Assembly (NCBI GenBank): GCA_030710605.1 | Contig: CP092870.1 | Location: 97,616,592-97,680,591 of the forward strand | DNA length: 64,000 bases | Reading direction: 5' to 3' | Source of the DNA: Cordylochernes scorpioides | Lineage: Eukaryota > Arthropoda > Arachnida > Pseudoscorpiones > Chernetidae | Shown: positions 53,936 to 64,000 of the stretch, piece after piece | How the letters are laid out: every line of letters starts with the position of its first letter | How positions within the stretch are numbered: position 1 is the first letter of the stretch | Made by a program: the position numbers and the translations under genes | The notes under the pieces: generated by a model | Told to the model about the DNA's origin: nothing | Seen by the model: the letters and a program-made list of their open reading frames with translations, nothing else | Database searches by the model: none

Positions 53936-54535
53936 TTCATTCTTTTTAAAGACTTTTTTTTTACTCCTGGTCAAATATCTAGAAATAGTTTAGCTATGAA
54001 ATTACTCCAGCCGCTCCAATATAAAAACGCCTCTTTTACAGATTCCTCATTTTAGTAAGATTCTTACTGGACTTGATGATATCGAAGTAGGTCGGGCAAA
54101 AAGCGGCCATCCCTGAGCCGTGTACTTAAGGTGGACTTTCTAGGTTTGTCGAGAGAAAGTGAAGTTGTGGAAATTTGACCGGTTCCAATCTGTGTATATG
54201 AAAATTTAAATTTGTTATAGATGCATAGTTCTTTGCATTGATTACAACGGGCGAGAGATATTTGAATATTTCCTGTTAAAATTGATTTCATAAATATATA
54301 GCGTCATTTTATATTTATTTTGCTTCTTAAAAACAGTATTTATAATTTTCTTTCTCTTTATTTTTGTTTCCTCCGCATGCATCACTCTCTTCCGTGAGAA
54401 CTTTACAAACCAAAACTACCATTTTTGTCCACCATGATTTATCTCGCTATCTATAATCAAGAATTTTGAAATTATTTTAACAATATTTTTCACCAATAAT
54501 TTCTCTAAATGCTGGGGCTAAGTAAACAGAACAGC
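53936..54535. other. Unassigned stretch
   Basis: No element recognised. The minus-strand frame 54064-54291 lacks a known motif. Confidence 0.3.
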
Positions 54536-54665
54536 CCAATAAGCTAGTAGAGCAGTCTGGTAGTTTAAACTGACGAAACCGCTGGTAGGATTGACCACTG
54601 GGTTTATTTTTCGATCCAAAATGTGCCTTTTTTAATATTGAATTTTATGGATTGCGTTATTTTAT
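54536..54665. repeat. Family M and family P relics
   Basis: 54540-54600: GTAGTTTAAACTGACGAAACC, GCTGGTAGGATTGACCACTG. 54600-54665: TTTCGATCCAAAATGTGCC to ATGGATTGCG, a family P end. Confidence 0.45.
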
Positions 54666-55445
54666 AAATTTTATTATTTTTTAATCATTTGGTCTATGCC
54701 AAGTTTTATGATATTCCACCAGTTCCTTCTGAGTTTAGTATTTTCTTTGTGAACTACTGGATATGTATTTGTAGAAAACATCTCTGAAATAGTTACGGGT
54801 TTTCGATAATCTCGAGGCAAAAGCATGTGTAGATTCCGAAATATATATAAAGTAGGTACATATGTGGACTGAACATACAGGGGCAGGTAGAAATAAAATA
54901 AAGAAAGAAATCCAGTAGACAGTTGGTGACATGTGGCCACGTCACTTGGCGACGTACCGCTGGGACAGTAATCTCATCAGACACTAATTGGGCGGGAGGA
55001 AAACAATGCTAATTAGCTACACTGAAAGATTAATTGGAATTGGGAGGAATTAGTTAGCAATTAGCAGGAGATTTGGCTAGTGTTGGGGAGGGTGTACAAG
55101 CTGGTAGGCTTACAACATTCGACGCGACCTACCACGGTCTTGCTATGGGGAGAGAGAGCTTTGTGCGTTGATACCTTGTATTCTCGGGAGAATAGCGCAC
55201 TCATTTGCATAACCAGCGCGTGGGATGACACCATATGTAAAAACAGCTCTTTTTTTTAAAGATGTACGGTGTCGCTTAAGACCTACTTGATGAGGTCATT
55301 AGTGTTTAGGAAGACGTCTAATATATACACATATATATGTTATTTTAAAATATTATTTTATTTAAAATTATATTTCATAGATTCAAATACTCTGTTAAAT
55401 CGCCGCCAGAGGTCACGCTTCCCCTATAAAAACTATTGTTGTTGT
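54666..55445. other. Unassigned stretch
   Basis: Three overlapping minus-strand frames (54674-54984) are chance. 55080-55210 is GC-richer without a motif. Confidence 0.35.
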
Positions 55446-56988
55446 TTCCCGATGGACATTACACGGTTCGCTCTTGACATGAATCCTGCCAAGAAGAAAA
55501 AGAAGGCCTACAAGCCTACAACCCGCATCGTGAACGTCGCCGACCTGGAGAGGGAAGATGAGATGGTGATCTCACGCAACTGCAGCATCCTGAGCTCCAT
55601 TGGCCATCCTGCCCTGAAATCCCTGCATGAGGACCTGATCCGCTACATCGCCTCGCGGACTGAAATGATCAAGGCCCTCGCTACCAATGTAGAGAACCTC
55701 ACTGACACCCTCGAGTCCTTCGCAGAGTTGGACGAAATTGAGGAGGCCAACAAGCCCAAGACTGCTTGCCGCGGCACTCAAACCTGCCCTGCTCCTTCCT
55801 GCAATGAAACCAGCTCCCAGACTGACCCAATCAAGCCCGCCACTCCTGCTCCTGCTGCTCTCCCTGCCAAGAAGCCTGCCTCCTCCCTGCCTGCTCCTGC
55901 TCCAACCAAAAGGAAGCAGTCTGAAGCTCCCAACCCGCCTGCAAAGAGGACAAACCTGAATGGTCCTTCAAAACCTGTGCCTTCCCACGTCTCCAAGCCT
56001 GCGGCCGCCCAAGTGATCCTTCATGGAGAAAAATCGGCGGCCCACACAGTGGTCATCTCAGATGACCCACAGGCTGACCCAAGGGAGATGCTGAAAACAG
56101 TCCGCGCTGCTCACACTCTCCCCCAAGGCGTTTGGGCCTCCCTGCGCACCAAGGGGAAGCTGGTCCTCCATTCCAGCAATCCTGACACCATCCCTGAGGT
56201 TACAACCTCCCTGGCCAGCAAGTTGAATGGAATGAAGGTCCGCCAGCAGAAGGAGATCCTGCCACGGATCTGCCTCTTCAAAGTGGATGAGGAGACATCC
56301 AACTCCACAATTGAGGAGACCTTCCTGGAAACCGCTGCTGTTAGAAAACTTCCTGGGGACAAGGTGGTGCGCGTGGCGCACCGTTCTGCACCCAGAAACG
56401 GGACCTGCACCGCCTTCATCGAGGTGGACCTCAAGACCTTTAGAGCCCTGGGCGTTCGCGGGAGGATCGTGGTGGATGGAGTAATCCTCAACTTCGAGGA
56501 GTCCATCCGCGCCCGCGTCTGCTTCCGCTGTTGTGGCTTCGGCCACAACTCTGCCCAATGCACCAGAGCTCCTAAGTGCTTCCACTGCGGTGAAGACGGC
56601 CATGAAGGCCGAACCTGCCCATTCATTGCTGACCAGCGCACCTCCAAATGTGCCAACTGCTGCTCCCAGGGCCTTCCTGACAAGCACGAGGCGAGAGCCT
56701 CAAGCTGCCCCATCCTGAAGTCTAGGGCCCTCAAGTTCTAGGCTTCAAGGACCTTCTGCCTCCATTTCCATCTGCCACTTCTCCTGGATTCCTGGCCTAT
56801 TCAACGCACCCGCCTCACTGCACCCTGGCGCTATTCCCCTGCTTGCCCAACGTTTCCACCACCCCTGCGAGACATCTCCTGCTTCCACATCCTAGGGTCC
56901 CTTGCCACCTGACATCGATTTTGGGCTCAAAAATCATAACTTTTGGTTAGTAGCCCGTAAATAAAGATATTTTCTCTTCCCGATGGAC
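55446..56988 (+). mobile_element. ORF1-only LINE with 12-bp TSD
   Basis: The element is 55458-56976 (1,519 bp). TTCCCGATGGAC at 55446-55457 and 56977-56988 is a perfect 12-bp duplication. It holds a 21-bp leader, one intact ORF1, a 235-bp 3' UTR with the GGGCT/AGCCC hairpin and AATAAAGATATTTTCTCT, and no ORF2. It is GC-rich in AT-rich flanks. Confidence 0.82.
55479..56741 (+). CDS. Non-LTR retrotransposon ORF1 (Gag-like nucleic-acid-binding protein)
   Basis: 420 residues from the ATG at 55479. The frame is open upstream to 55269, and an ATG at 55452 exists, but both lie in flanking DNA or the TSD, so 55479 is the element's own start. Layout: basic N terminus (MNPAKKKKKAYKP), helical segment about 45-105, Pro/Ala-rich linker about 115-190, a globular middle about 210-345 as in R1/Jockey/I ORF1, and zinc knuckles CFRCCGFGHNSAQC (348-361), CFHCGEDGHEGRTC (367-380) and a longer CANCC...H...C (391-410). 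The protein coats element RNA. No stop or frameshift; G/C-ending codons dominate. Confidence 0.85.
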   Translation: MNPAKKKKKAYKPTTRIVNVADLEREDEMVISRNCSILSSIGHPALKSLHEDLIRYIASRTEMIKALATNVENLTDTLESFAELDEIEEANKPKTACRGTQTCPAPSCNETSSQTDPIKPATPAPAALPAKKPASSLPAPAPTKRKQSEAPNPPAKRTNLNGPSKPVPSHVSKPAAAQVILHGEKSAAHTVVISDDPQADPREMLKTVRAAHTLPQGVWASLRTKGKLVLHSSNPDTIPEVTTSLASKLNGMKVRQQKEILPRICLFKVDEETSNSTIEETFLETAAVRKLPGDKVVRVAHRSAPRNGTCTAFIEVDLKTFRALGVRGRIVVDGVILNFEESIRARVCFRCCGFGHNSAQCTRAPKCFHCGEDGHEGRTCPFIADQRTSKCANCCSQGLPDKHEARASSCPILKSRALKF

Positions 56989-57235
56989 GGCTAAAACATT
57001 TATAATTATGTAAATAATCTTTTGTTTTTCTTGTTCTACTCGCCTTAAAGACAGGCAGTACTTTTATCAAATTATGTTTTTTTTTATGTATATTCCTTTA
57101 GTTCAATTAAAGTTATTTTTGATAACTATTTTTATTAATATTATTTAACTAGCCGAATGACCCGGGCAACGCCCGTGTTTTACCCGATTGTGTGAATGTT
57201 TTGATTCAAATACTATTTGTTACAATTATAAATTG
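56989..57235. other. AT-rich DNA with a GC hairpin fragment
   Basis: 57150-57185 reads TAGCCGAATGACCCGGGCAA then CGCCCG, a short CGGGC/GCCCG hairpin motif common at the ends of unclassified animal repeats. Confidence 0.35.
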
Positions 57236-57391
57236 GCGCCTTAAATAAATGCATATGTTAGTTAATAACTATAGCCTATGTGCTTTATCTGTCTATGTAC
57301 TGTTGGCTTCCGTAGGCGTCTCTTACTGGGAAAGAGAAAGAGAGGATTCCATTTGGTTATTAACTTATATATGCATTTATTTAAGGAGCGA
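57236..57391. repeat. Inverted-repeat element, about 155 bp
   Basis: CTTAAATAAATGCATAT and TTAGTTAATAAC near 57240-57270 are mirrored by GTTATTAACTTA and ATATGCATTTATTTAAG at 57355-57388. No clear TSD. Confidence 0.6.
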
Positions 57392-58285
57392 CCCGCTCCA
57401 ACACAATAGTTACAAAAACGAAAAAGCGAGTGGGGGCAAAGGTGGCGTGATCGTAGCCAACCGTGAGGAGGGCGCCATTCCAAAAAAAAAAAAAAAAAGC
57501 AAACGGTGACAGAGACGAAAACTGATTAAGAGATGAAGAATGGCGCGCGCGCGCGTAACTGTATATAGAATTATTACCACGACTGCAGAAAAATATCACT
57601 TTCTCATGGATTTCAAGATCAAGCAAATGCTCAACAATATTCTCTATTCTCAAAATAATTAGCATCAAGTAATAATTCTATATAACTCTAATATTCAAAA
57701 ACCAAACAGAATTTTTTTTAAATTTATAATATACATATATGTATATATTTATAATCTTTCTATATATATTTAATCATCATAACTATTATTATCATCATAT
57801 TATTTTATTAATCAATCCTCTCTTATTAAAGAGAGAGAGAGAGAGAATTCAATTTAAAATAAATATATTATATATCTATTTTTTGTAGACTAATTGAAAA
57901 TAATTGTTTGAAATCTCTGTCATTTTCAAAATATAGGTGCGAATCTATATTAAAATTTCAGCAAATATTTTGGTAAAGGTGTATATAAATATTGTAATAT
58001 GATAATGGATAGGGAGGTCAAATTGAAATATATATATATTATAGATTAGAAATTTTTTGTGTGTTTGATTGTTGAAAAGAGGTGCAGTCGTGGAAAAGTG
58101 AAGATAATTATTTACCTTTCAAGCAGATTTTTATTTTGAATCTCTTGAAGTAAAAATATACATAAAATTATTTATATCACAGGAATATAGAATTTATACA
58201 ATGAATTCTATAATCGTGAATAAAAGATAGGTAGGGTTAAATATACATATTTACAACAATAATAATTAAAAGTGATATTTTTTTA
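57392..58285. other. Unassigned AT-rich stretch
   Basis: Includes a 17-A run near 57482 and a (CG)n patch near 57545. No gene recognised. Confidence 0.35.
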
Positions 58286-58287
58286 AA

Positions 58288-58464
58288 TACAGTAGAACTT
58301 GGATAATTCGAACTTCTTTAATTCGAAAACCTCTTTAATTCGAATATTTATCTTGGTCCCTAGAAGCCTTAAGCCTTTATTCAAAACATCTTTAATTCGA
58401 ATTTTTGGATAATTCGAATTTTTTTACAGTCCCTTGGGGTTCGAATTATCCAAGTTCGACTGTA
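58288..58464 (-). mobile_element. Family C MITE, complete, reverse
   Basis: 58290-58462, 173 bp, TA on both sides; nearly the exact reverse complement of 53456-53628. Confidence 0.92.
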
Positions 58465-58546
58465 TATGGTCAAAAATGCAGAACAGTCAATGAATGAAAA
58501 AATAAAATATATGTTTTTAAAAAAATAAAATATTTGTATTTTAGAT

Positions 58547-58550
<4 letters not shown>

Positions 58551-58583
<33 letters not shown>
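58551..58583. repeat. (TA)n microsatellite
   Basis: About 16 TA units; it is the target into which the next MITE inserted. Confidence 0.95.
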
Positions 58584-58586
<3 letters not shown>

Positions 58587-58741
58587 TCGAACTTGGATAA
58601 TTCGAACCCCAAGGGACCGTAAAAAAATTCGAATTATCCAAAAATTCGAATTAAAGATGTTTTGAATAAAGGCTTAAGGCTTCTAGGGACCAAGATAAAT
58701 ATTCGAATTAAAGAAGTTCGAATTATCCAAGTTCTACTGTA
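58582..58741 (+). mobile_element. Family C MITE with 17-bp deletion
   Basis: 58584-58739, 156 bp, TA on both sides. It lacks one copy of a short internal direct repeat (GAATTAAAGAGGTTTTC region) that the 173-bp copies have. Confidence 0.9.
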
Positions 58742-59189
58742 TATATATATATATGCTATTTATAAAAATAGTTATTTCTTTTGTCAACAGATGGCGCTGT
58801 ATGCAGTAAATGTTTATGCAGTTTTATGTTTAATTATAGAAGGTCAAACACACAATAACCGCTGGGACTGGAATCTCTATATAAGTAGCAGAGACATACC
58901 TTGGAATTAAAACTCGTCAGTGAAGATTAAATTGTTAAAACTGCTGGAAGAATTCACCAACAACACAACCCGAGATGAGTAGAAACTAGCATTATTTGCA
59001 CTATTTATTTTTTAATTTAATTTTCTAAACACCGGGATACTCTCTGAAATGTATAAAAGTTATTTTAATTTCAAGCTATCTCTTAATTAATTTTTGCAAC
59101 AAATTGGAGAGATCAAACACCAGATCGCATTAATTTTAAGTTTTCAAAATTATGTAAAAATGGATTATATATTTAAAATATTAAATATA
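58742..59189. other. Unassigned AT-rich stretch
   Basis: No element recognised. Confidence 0.35.
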
Positions 59190-60269
59190 TGTAATGATTT
59201 GTTGAGTTGCTGTTGACTCTTGTAGAATCCTGTCGACTACTGAAATAATGTTTAAGTCCTGGTAGCTCTTGTTGTACTGTGTTGACCAAGAGGAACAGTC
59301 AGGATGTAGAGTTTTCCAGTACCTCTCTGCACCTTGGAAGACTTTTAAAAGTTCTCACAAAATACAGGCAGTCGTGGTCGAGGCAGAGTGGAAAAGCTTG
59401 GGGATATCCATACACAAAAAACGAAGACACAGTTGCACTAAGAAATTTCCGTTAACAGATAAAAGCTGAGCTAGGAGCGAAAAGATGGAGATAGAAACGT
59501 TCTGACTCGTCTACATGATGGATAAGATCGACATGACATACGACCGACGCGGCTTGCACTAAGGGTGAACTAAACTCAACTGAACTGAACTGTACTGAAC
59601 TGTCAAGAGACTTTAAGGTGATCTATTTATAGGTTAAAGACGGCGGGGACCTTATGTGACAGGGGCGTTTCCTGAGAAAAAGGGGGCCTTGCATGTCCAG
59701 GTGTGACCAAGAGGGGTCTCTGCATTCCACCACATGTGAACCGTGTGGGTGGTCTGGTCCCTTTTTAGACTTGTTGTTTTGGCAATACTATGCTCGATCT
59801 CTGCTTCAGCTCAACTCTTAAATCCATTACAGAGTTTATTTATTTATCCACTTTGTACAAAGTACATTACATATGGCGATGCAATGACACAGATTAATCA
59901 TGCGCATAATTATTTATAGATGTGTTTCTATATACAACATGACAATCTTATTATAAGTTATATACACAGTATGGGGTTGTTGGTTTAAATTACCATAGAT
60001 GGGCCCCGGGAGTGAAAGGGTTTATCCGGGTTTAGGCGGGTAAAGCCTCTCTAACACAGGTAAGTAATTAAAATTTCTTTTAATTAATTTAAACTGTGAG
60101 GGTTAAAAAGGGCTATAACAAGATGATATTTGTTGGATATATAAAAGTGAAATAAAAATGACATTTTGTTTGATTAACAAAAAAGATGATTAAAATAAAA
60201 TGATGACATAAAAATTCACATTCTAAGAGAATATTGGTGGGCGTTGGACAGGGTTAGTAGTTAAAGAAT

Positions 60270-60620
60270 AAGCAATTGTGAGATTTACACATGCAATCAA
60301 ATACTTAGGTCCAGGTGCAAAGCGAGGATATGGACTTGAGCGTCTTCCTAGGCAATGTTTCACCTGTGATCCTGTATAGGGTAACAGTGCTTTGTCACAA
60401 TTGTAGTGTTATTGGGTTGAAAAGTTGTTTAAGAATATGTAATTGTTAAAAGTGTCCATGTAAACCAAATACTCAGATCCAGGTGCAAAGCGAGGATATA
60501 GACTTGAGCTGTCTTCCTTGGCAATGTTTCACTTGCGATCCTATATAAGGGTTACAGTGTTTTGTCACAATTTTAGGATTATTGGGTTAAAAGTTGTTGA
60601 AGAAAAGTTGCTTATTAATA
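60270..60620. repeat. Tandem duplication inside the LTR element, 169-bp offset
   Basis: CCAGGTGCAAAGCGAGGATA, CAATGTTTCAC, TTTGTCACAATT and TTATTGGGTT occur at about 60311-60420 and again at 60480-60590. Moderately diverged. Confidence 0.8.
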
Positions 60621-63339
60621 TGATTGAGAAAGGAGTGAAATAGAGCCATGCGATAAGTAGAATTGTAGCGACAGTAGGTGATCTGACTTGACTCGAAATC
60701 AAAGGTTGAATGTGGTCCGCTAGAGCTGAAAAAAAAAAGTTGAAAGTTGAAAAAAGTGAACGCTTTGTGTATGCGTTGGTGATTTGCTCTGCGGATGAAA
60801 TGAAATAAACTCTTGAAGCGTGTTCAGACCAGAAGTTTGGATTTGTAAGTCTGGGGAACTGTGTTCTCAAAGAGTTTGTTGAATTACGAAATCAAAAAAT
60901 AAATTGTCAAGCAGTGCTGTCGTTTTTCTACGTTGATGTGACGCAATGACTGAAAAGATAGTGATGAAAAATATAGGGAATTGGTTAAAGAATATGATTG
61001 TTGAAAACGATTGTTGTAGATGCCCGATAGTGGATGATAAACTTTGTCAGATAATAAAGGTATTTAAACAAGTAAAATATAGTGAATAGAAATATAGAAA
61101 TATGATTGCGGGTACAAAAAGTGTAAGTGGACAAAATTAAACCTGTAATATATAAAATATATAATAAATAATAAAATAAAAATAATTTTGAAACAATTAG
61201 ATGTTTTACAATACTAAAATAATATCATGAAAAATAAAAGTAAATTTGATTAAAGGTTTTTTTTTTTTAATGTTGGATTAAAAAATTTGTTTATATAATT
61301 GAAAGGTAAGAATAAGAATAATTATTCAAAATTTTATACAAAATTTATAATATAATTGAAGGTTATTAATGATTGGATAAATTTTAAGTAGTGTAAAATT
61401 GAACAAAAATTGTCTCTTTTGACGAAAAGTTACAGTTGTGGTGTGTGACTAGATTATATCCCTTTGGTAACATCGGTGTTTCTATGACTCTGAAACTGGG
61501 AATACGTGAAATGATCTTTTCGTTTGTCCTCAATGCTGGTATGTAGAGAATGATTTCTCTTTCGCGTTAAAAAGTCTATATAAGACTTAACCAAATTGTT
61601 TTAATTGGTGTTATCAATTAACATGTAAAATGTTTAATGTATGTTGTGTTGTGATATCTCGTTGGTGAGATTTGTGAGATTCTCGAGGAAATCTAAATGG
61701 TTGGTTTGAAACATTTGTTTAAAATGGCGATCATGAAGTTAGCGGTCAAGATGACTGCTTGAGGGGGGAGAGAAGATATTCTCAAAAGATAACAGTGACC
61801 AGGGCAGTGACGTCATAAAGAGCGTCCACTTCCTTTTTTTTCACGGAAATTCTATTTGTGGGGTGGTCACACGTGCAGGGTGTTTATTTTCTGTCTTACT
61901 TGAAACTGACTTTCTCCTTTTGTTGAGTTGGCAATTTACTGTTATAATTGAAAGATATTATTTTCTCGGTGTTCGTAGTTGTTGTGTTTCGAAGTTAGTT
62001 TAGAAAAAATGTTATTAGGTGATGTCAGGTTTAGATGTGTGGTGAAAGTGCGACTTTCGACGTGGACACGCTTTGGGGTGAATTGTGGTGTCACAGGCGT
62101 GAAGGGCGTCTTTGGCCTGAAAAGTGAAAAAGTTTTGTGGTGTGGCACTGTGACACGAAGTGAGAAATGTGAATAAAAAGGTGTAACGTGAAGTCTTAGT
62201 TTGGTACAAATCTAACCTGTTTCACCATGAATAACAAATTTAATAAAGTCATGGGTGGTTGTTGTATGAAACACATCGAGAGAATATTTGACTGTTAGTG
62301 GATGTGGCACGCTTAATGTGAAATTATTTTATTGTGGCGACGATATAGAGCTAAGTGGCGCTTGTGTGACTCGAAATTTGGATTTGTGTGTTAAGTCGCG
62401 CACTACAAATTGTTTCCAATTGGAGAAAGTGATGTGAAAGTGTTGTAACGTTTGTCGAGAGAGATGTATGATGATTGAATATGCATGTAAAAGGGAAAGA
62501 CGAGGGAGTGTATTTATCCTCGAATATTAACGATTGTAATCGTTTTGGAAGGCTGTGATTAATTTATATTTAAAATTTGAATATACTTTTTAAATCGTTG
62601 ATTATGGTAGTTAAAATGATTCTTATAAAAGGGCAATGTCGCGAGAGTTACAAATAATTTGAATTGGACGCTTACTTAAAATGGTGAACATTACCAAATT
62701 TTAAGAATTGATAAGGATATTGGTCTTTTGGTATAAAGATAACTAATAAGTAAAACAAAAATAAGTTGAGAATTATGATGAATGAGATTTTTTTTTTTTA
62801 AATAATAATAATGATTTTTTTTTTCAAGTTGTAGATTTGGATAGTACCATTTTAGATAAATTTAAGAACGACATGTAAGATTAGTAAAAATGGTAAAAAA
62901 AGCGTGATGGGCGAAAAAAAAATTTTTTTTTTAAAGTAGAATTGAGAGTAATAACTTGAAATTTATAATCTGATTAAAAATTAAAGTAAATTTGATCAAT
63001 GAAAATGTGAAAGTTTTAAAAATTGAATTAAAAAATTGTATAAAAAAGGTAAAAATTGATTTTAAAATGCTTAAAGTGAAAATATAAATACAAAATTTAT
63101 AGGGAATCAAGTTTTGAACTTGAGGATAAAGTTAAGGTAGGTTTTTTAAAAACTTACAATTTGGATGAAAGTTCAGTCAGGAGACGTGTTCTTTGGTTGT
63201 TTTCCTGCTGACGTGGAAGTCGCTCCATGTTGGACTTGTAGAAGCTTGTAGATTCTGGAAAGTTGTTTGTCGCTTGTTGCCTTGATCATTGTTTCGACGA
63301 TGTCAAGTCGAAGATGAAGAACTTCTCACAGGGTTTGGG

Positions 63340-63585
63340 TCACATCGCAGCTCGGTTTCCATGACTTGCGGGAATATCGGGGCTGTCGTTAGCGCGGTCA
63401 GCTTGCTCCCGACGTTGGCGATCGGTTAGCGGGTATGCGGAAGTCCGTTGGGGCGGCGTTTCTTCCGTAAATATCTTGGGGAGAGATTGCTTGGACGTTT
63501 CGTTGGAATGGTCGGGCTTGTTCCTCCATCTTCGCTCTTTCTCGCTTCCTATCTGAACAGTCTTCTTACCTCTTCGTTGTGTCAT
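63340..63585 (-). pseudogene. Broken Gag N terminus
   Basis: 81 codons from an ATG 28 bases inside the presumed 5' LTR. The peptide begins MTQRRGKKTVQIGSEKERRW, a basic start like many Gypsy Gags, and stays polar throughout. It stops before any capsid or zinc-knuckle region, and no continuation was found in other frames. Confidence 0.4.
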
Positions 63586-63613
63586 CCTTCGTTTTGGTCA
63601 TCCTGTCGGCTCA

Positions 63614-64000
63614 TGTAATGATTTGTTGAGTTGCTGTTGACTCTTGTAGAATCCTGTCGACTACTGAAATAATGTTTAAGTCCTGGTAGCTCTTGTTGTA
63701 CTGTGTTGACCAAGAGGAACAGTCAGGATGTAGAGTTTTCCAGTACCTCTCTGCACCTTGGAAGACCTTTAAAAGTTCTCACAAAATACAGGCAGTCGTG
63801 GTCGAGGCAGAGTGGAAAAGCTTGGGGATATCCATACACAAAAAACGAAGACACAGTTGCACTAAGAAATTTCCGTTAACAGATAAAAGCTGAGCTAGGA
63901 GCGAAAAGATGGAGATAGAAACGTTCTGACTCGTCTACATGATGGATAAGATCGACATGACATACGACCGACGCGGCTTGCACTAAGGGTGAACTAAACT
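63614..64000 (-). repeat. Right-hand (5') LTR, partial
   Basis: Matches 59190-59576 except for one C/T at about 63769. Truncated by the window. Confidence 0.8.

Larger units (their letters stand above)
59190..64000 (-). mobile_element. LTR element, near-identical LTRs, almost non-coding interior (continues past window)
   Basis: A direct repeat starts TGTAATGATTTG at 59190 and at 63614; over the 387 bp visible of the right copy I see one difference. On the minus strand the LTR ends CATTACA and is followed by TGAGCCGACAGG and a Gag-like start, so the element reads right to left. The interior to 63613 has no protease, reverse transcriptase or integrase. The outer LTR edge and TSD cannot be fixed because the window ends. 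Confidence 0.7.

Noticed and set aside
55269-55478. Upstream extension of ORF1 to 55269
   Set aside because: Lies outside the element defined by the TSD; AT-rich host DNA that happens to be open.
56058-56734. Two long minus-strand frames opposite ORF1
   Set aside because: Shadows of the GC-rich ORF1; no domain, and the plus strand carries clear zinc knuckles.

Overview
This is AT-rich, intron- and repeat-dominated DNA from an animal nuclear genome. An invertebrate, most likely an arthropod, fits best: there is a Ty3/Gypsy element with the arthropod-type gag layout, a Helentron with an endonuclease tail, Penelope-like GIY-YIG sequence, an R1/Jockey-like ORF1 and swarms of pogo/Tigger-type MITEs. 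No gene markers allow a species call. I see no bacterial operons, no tRNA or rRNA genes, no CRISPR and no convincing host protein-coding gene. Almost every long reading frame lies in a transposable element or is chance.

Layout. 1-5 kb holds unique AT-rich DNA, a 5'-truncated LINE, a SINE and a hAT MITE with a perfect 8-bp target-site duplication (TSD). 5-21 kb is a dense nest of pogo/Tigger-like MITEs (families A and B), tRNA-derived SINEs, LINE 3' ends and a palindromic element with hammerhead-like hairpins (here the TTATC family). 21-31 kb holds a candidate exon, a 1.5-kb Helentron remnant with an endonuclease domain, LINE ends, a perfect 124-bp palindrome and several copies of a long-TIR repeat (family M). 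34.8-37.4 kb is a complete LTR insertion with a full-length gag, in which an approximately 886-bp 16-bp minisatellite occupies the place of pol. 38-44 kb holds palindromes, a second hAT MITE, tandem repeats and a well-formed hammerhead ribozyme motif. 44.7-46.8 kb is a two-armed, head-to-head Penelope-like insertion. 47.5-54 kb holds LINE 3' ends with coding tails, SINE 2, and nine tandem copies of an approximately 145-bp unit carrying AATAAA. 55.4-57 kb is a GC-rich ORF1-only LINE with a 12-bp TSD. 58 kb holds pogo MITE copies. 59.2-64 kb is most of an LTR element whose LTRs are nearly identical but whose interior is almost non-coding.

How the parts relate. Nesting gives relative ages: LINEs sit inside MITEs, a TTATC element inside a family A MITE, a SINE inside a family B MITE, the Gypsy element inside family M, and Penelope inside another repeat. 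Most insertions are supported by TSDs read directly from the sequence. The recurring theme is self-complementary DNA with a hairpin followed by GAAA, in at least five repeat families. One copy at 43.6 kb has every conserved nucleotide of a type I hammerhead ribozyme. Family and clade names below are inference from motifs and ends; no database search was possible.
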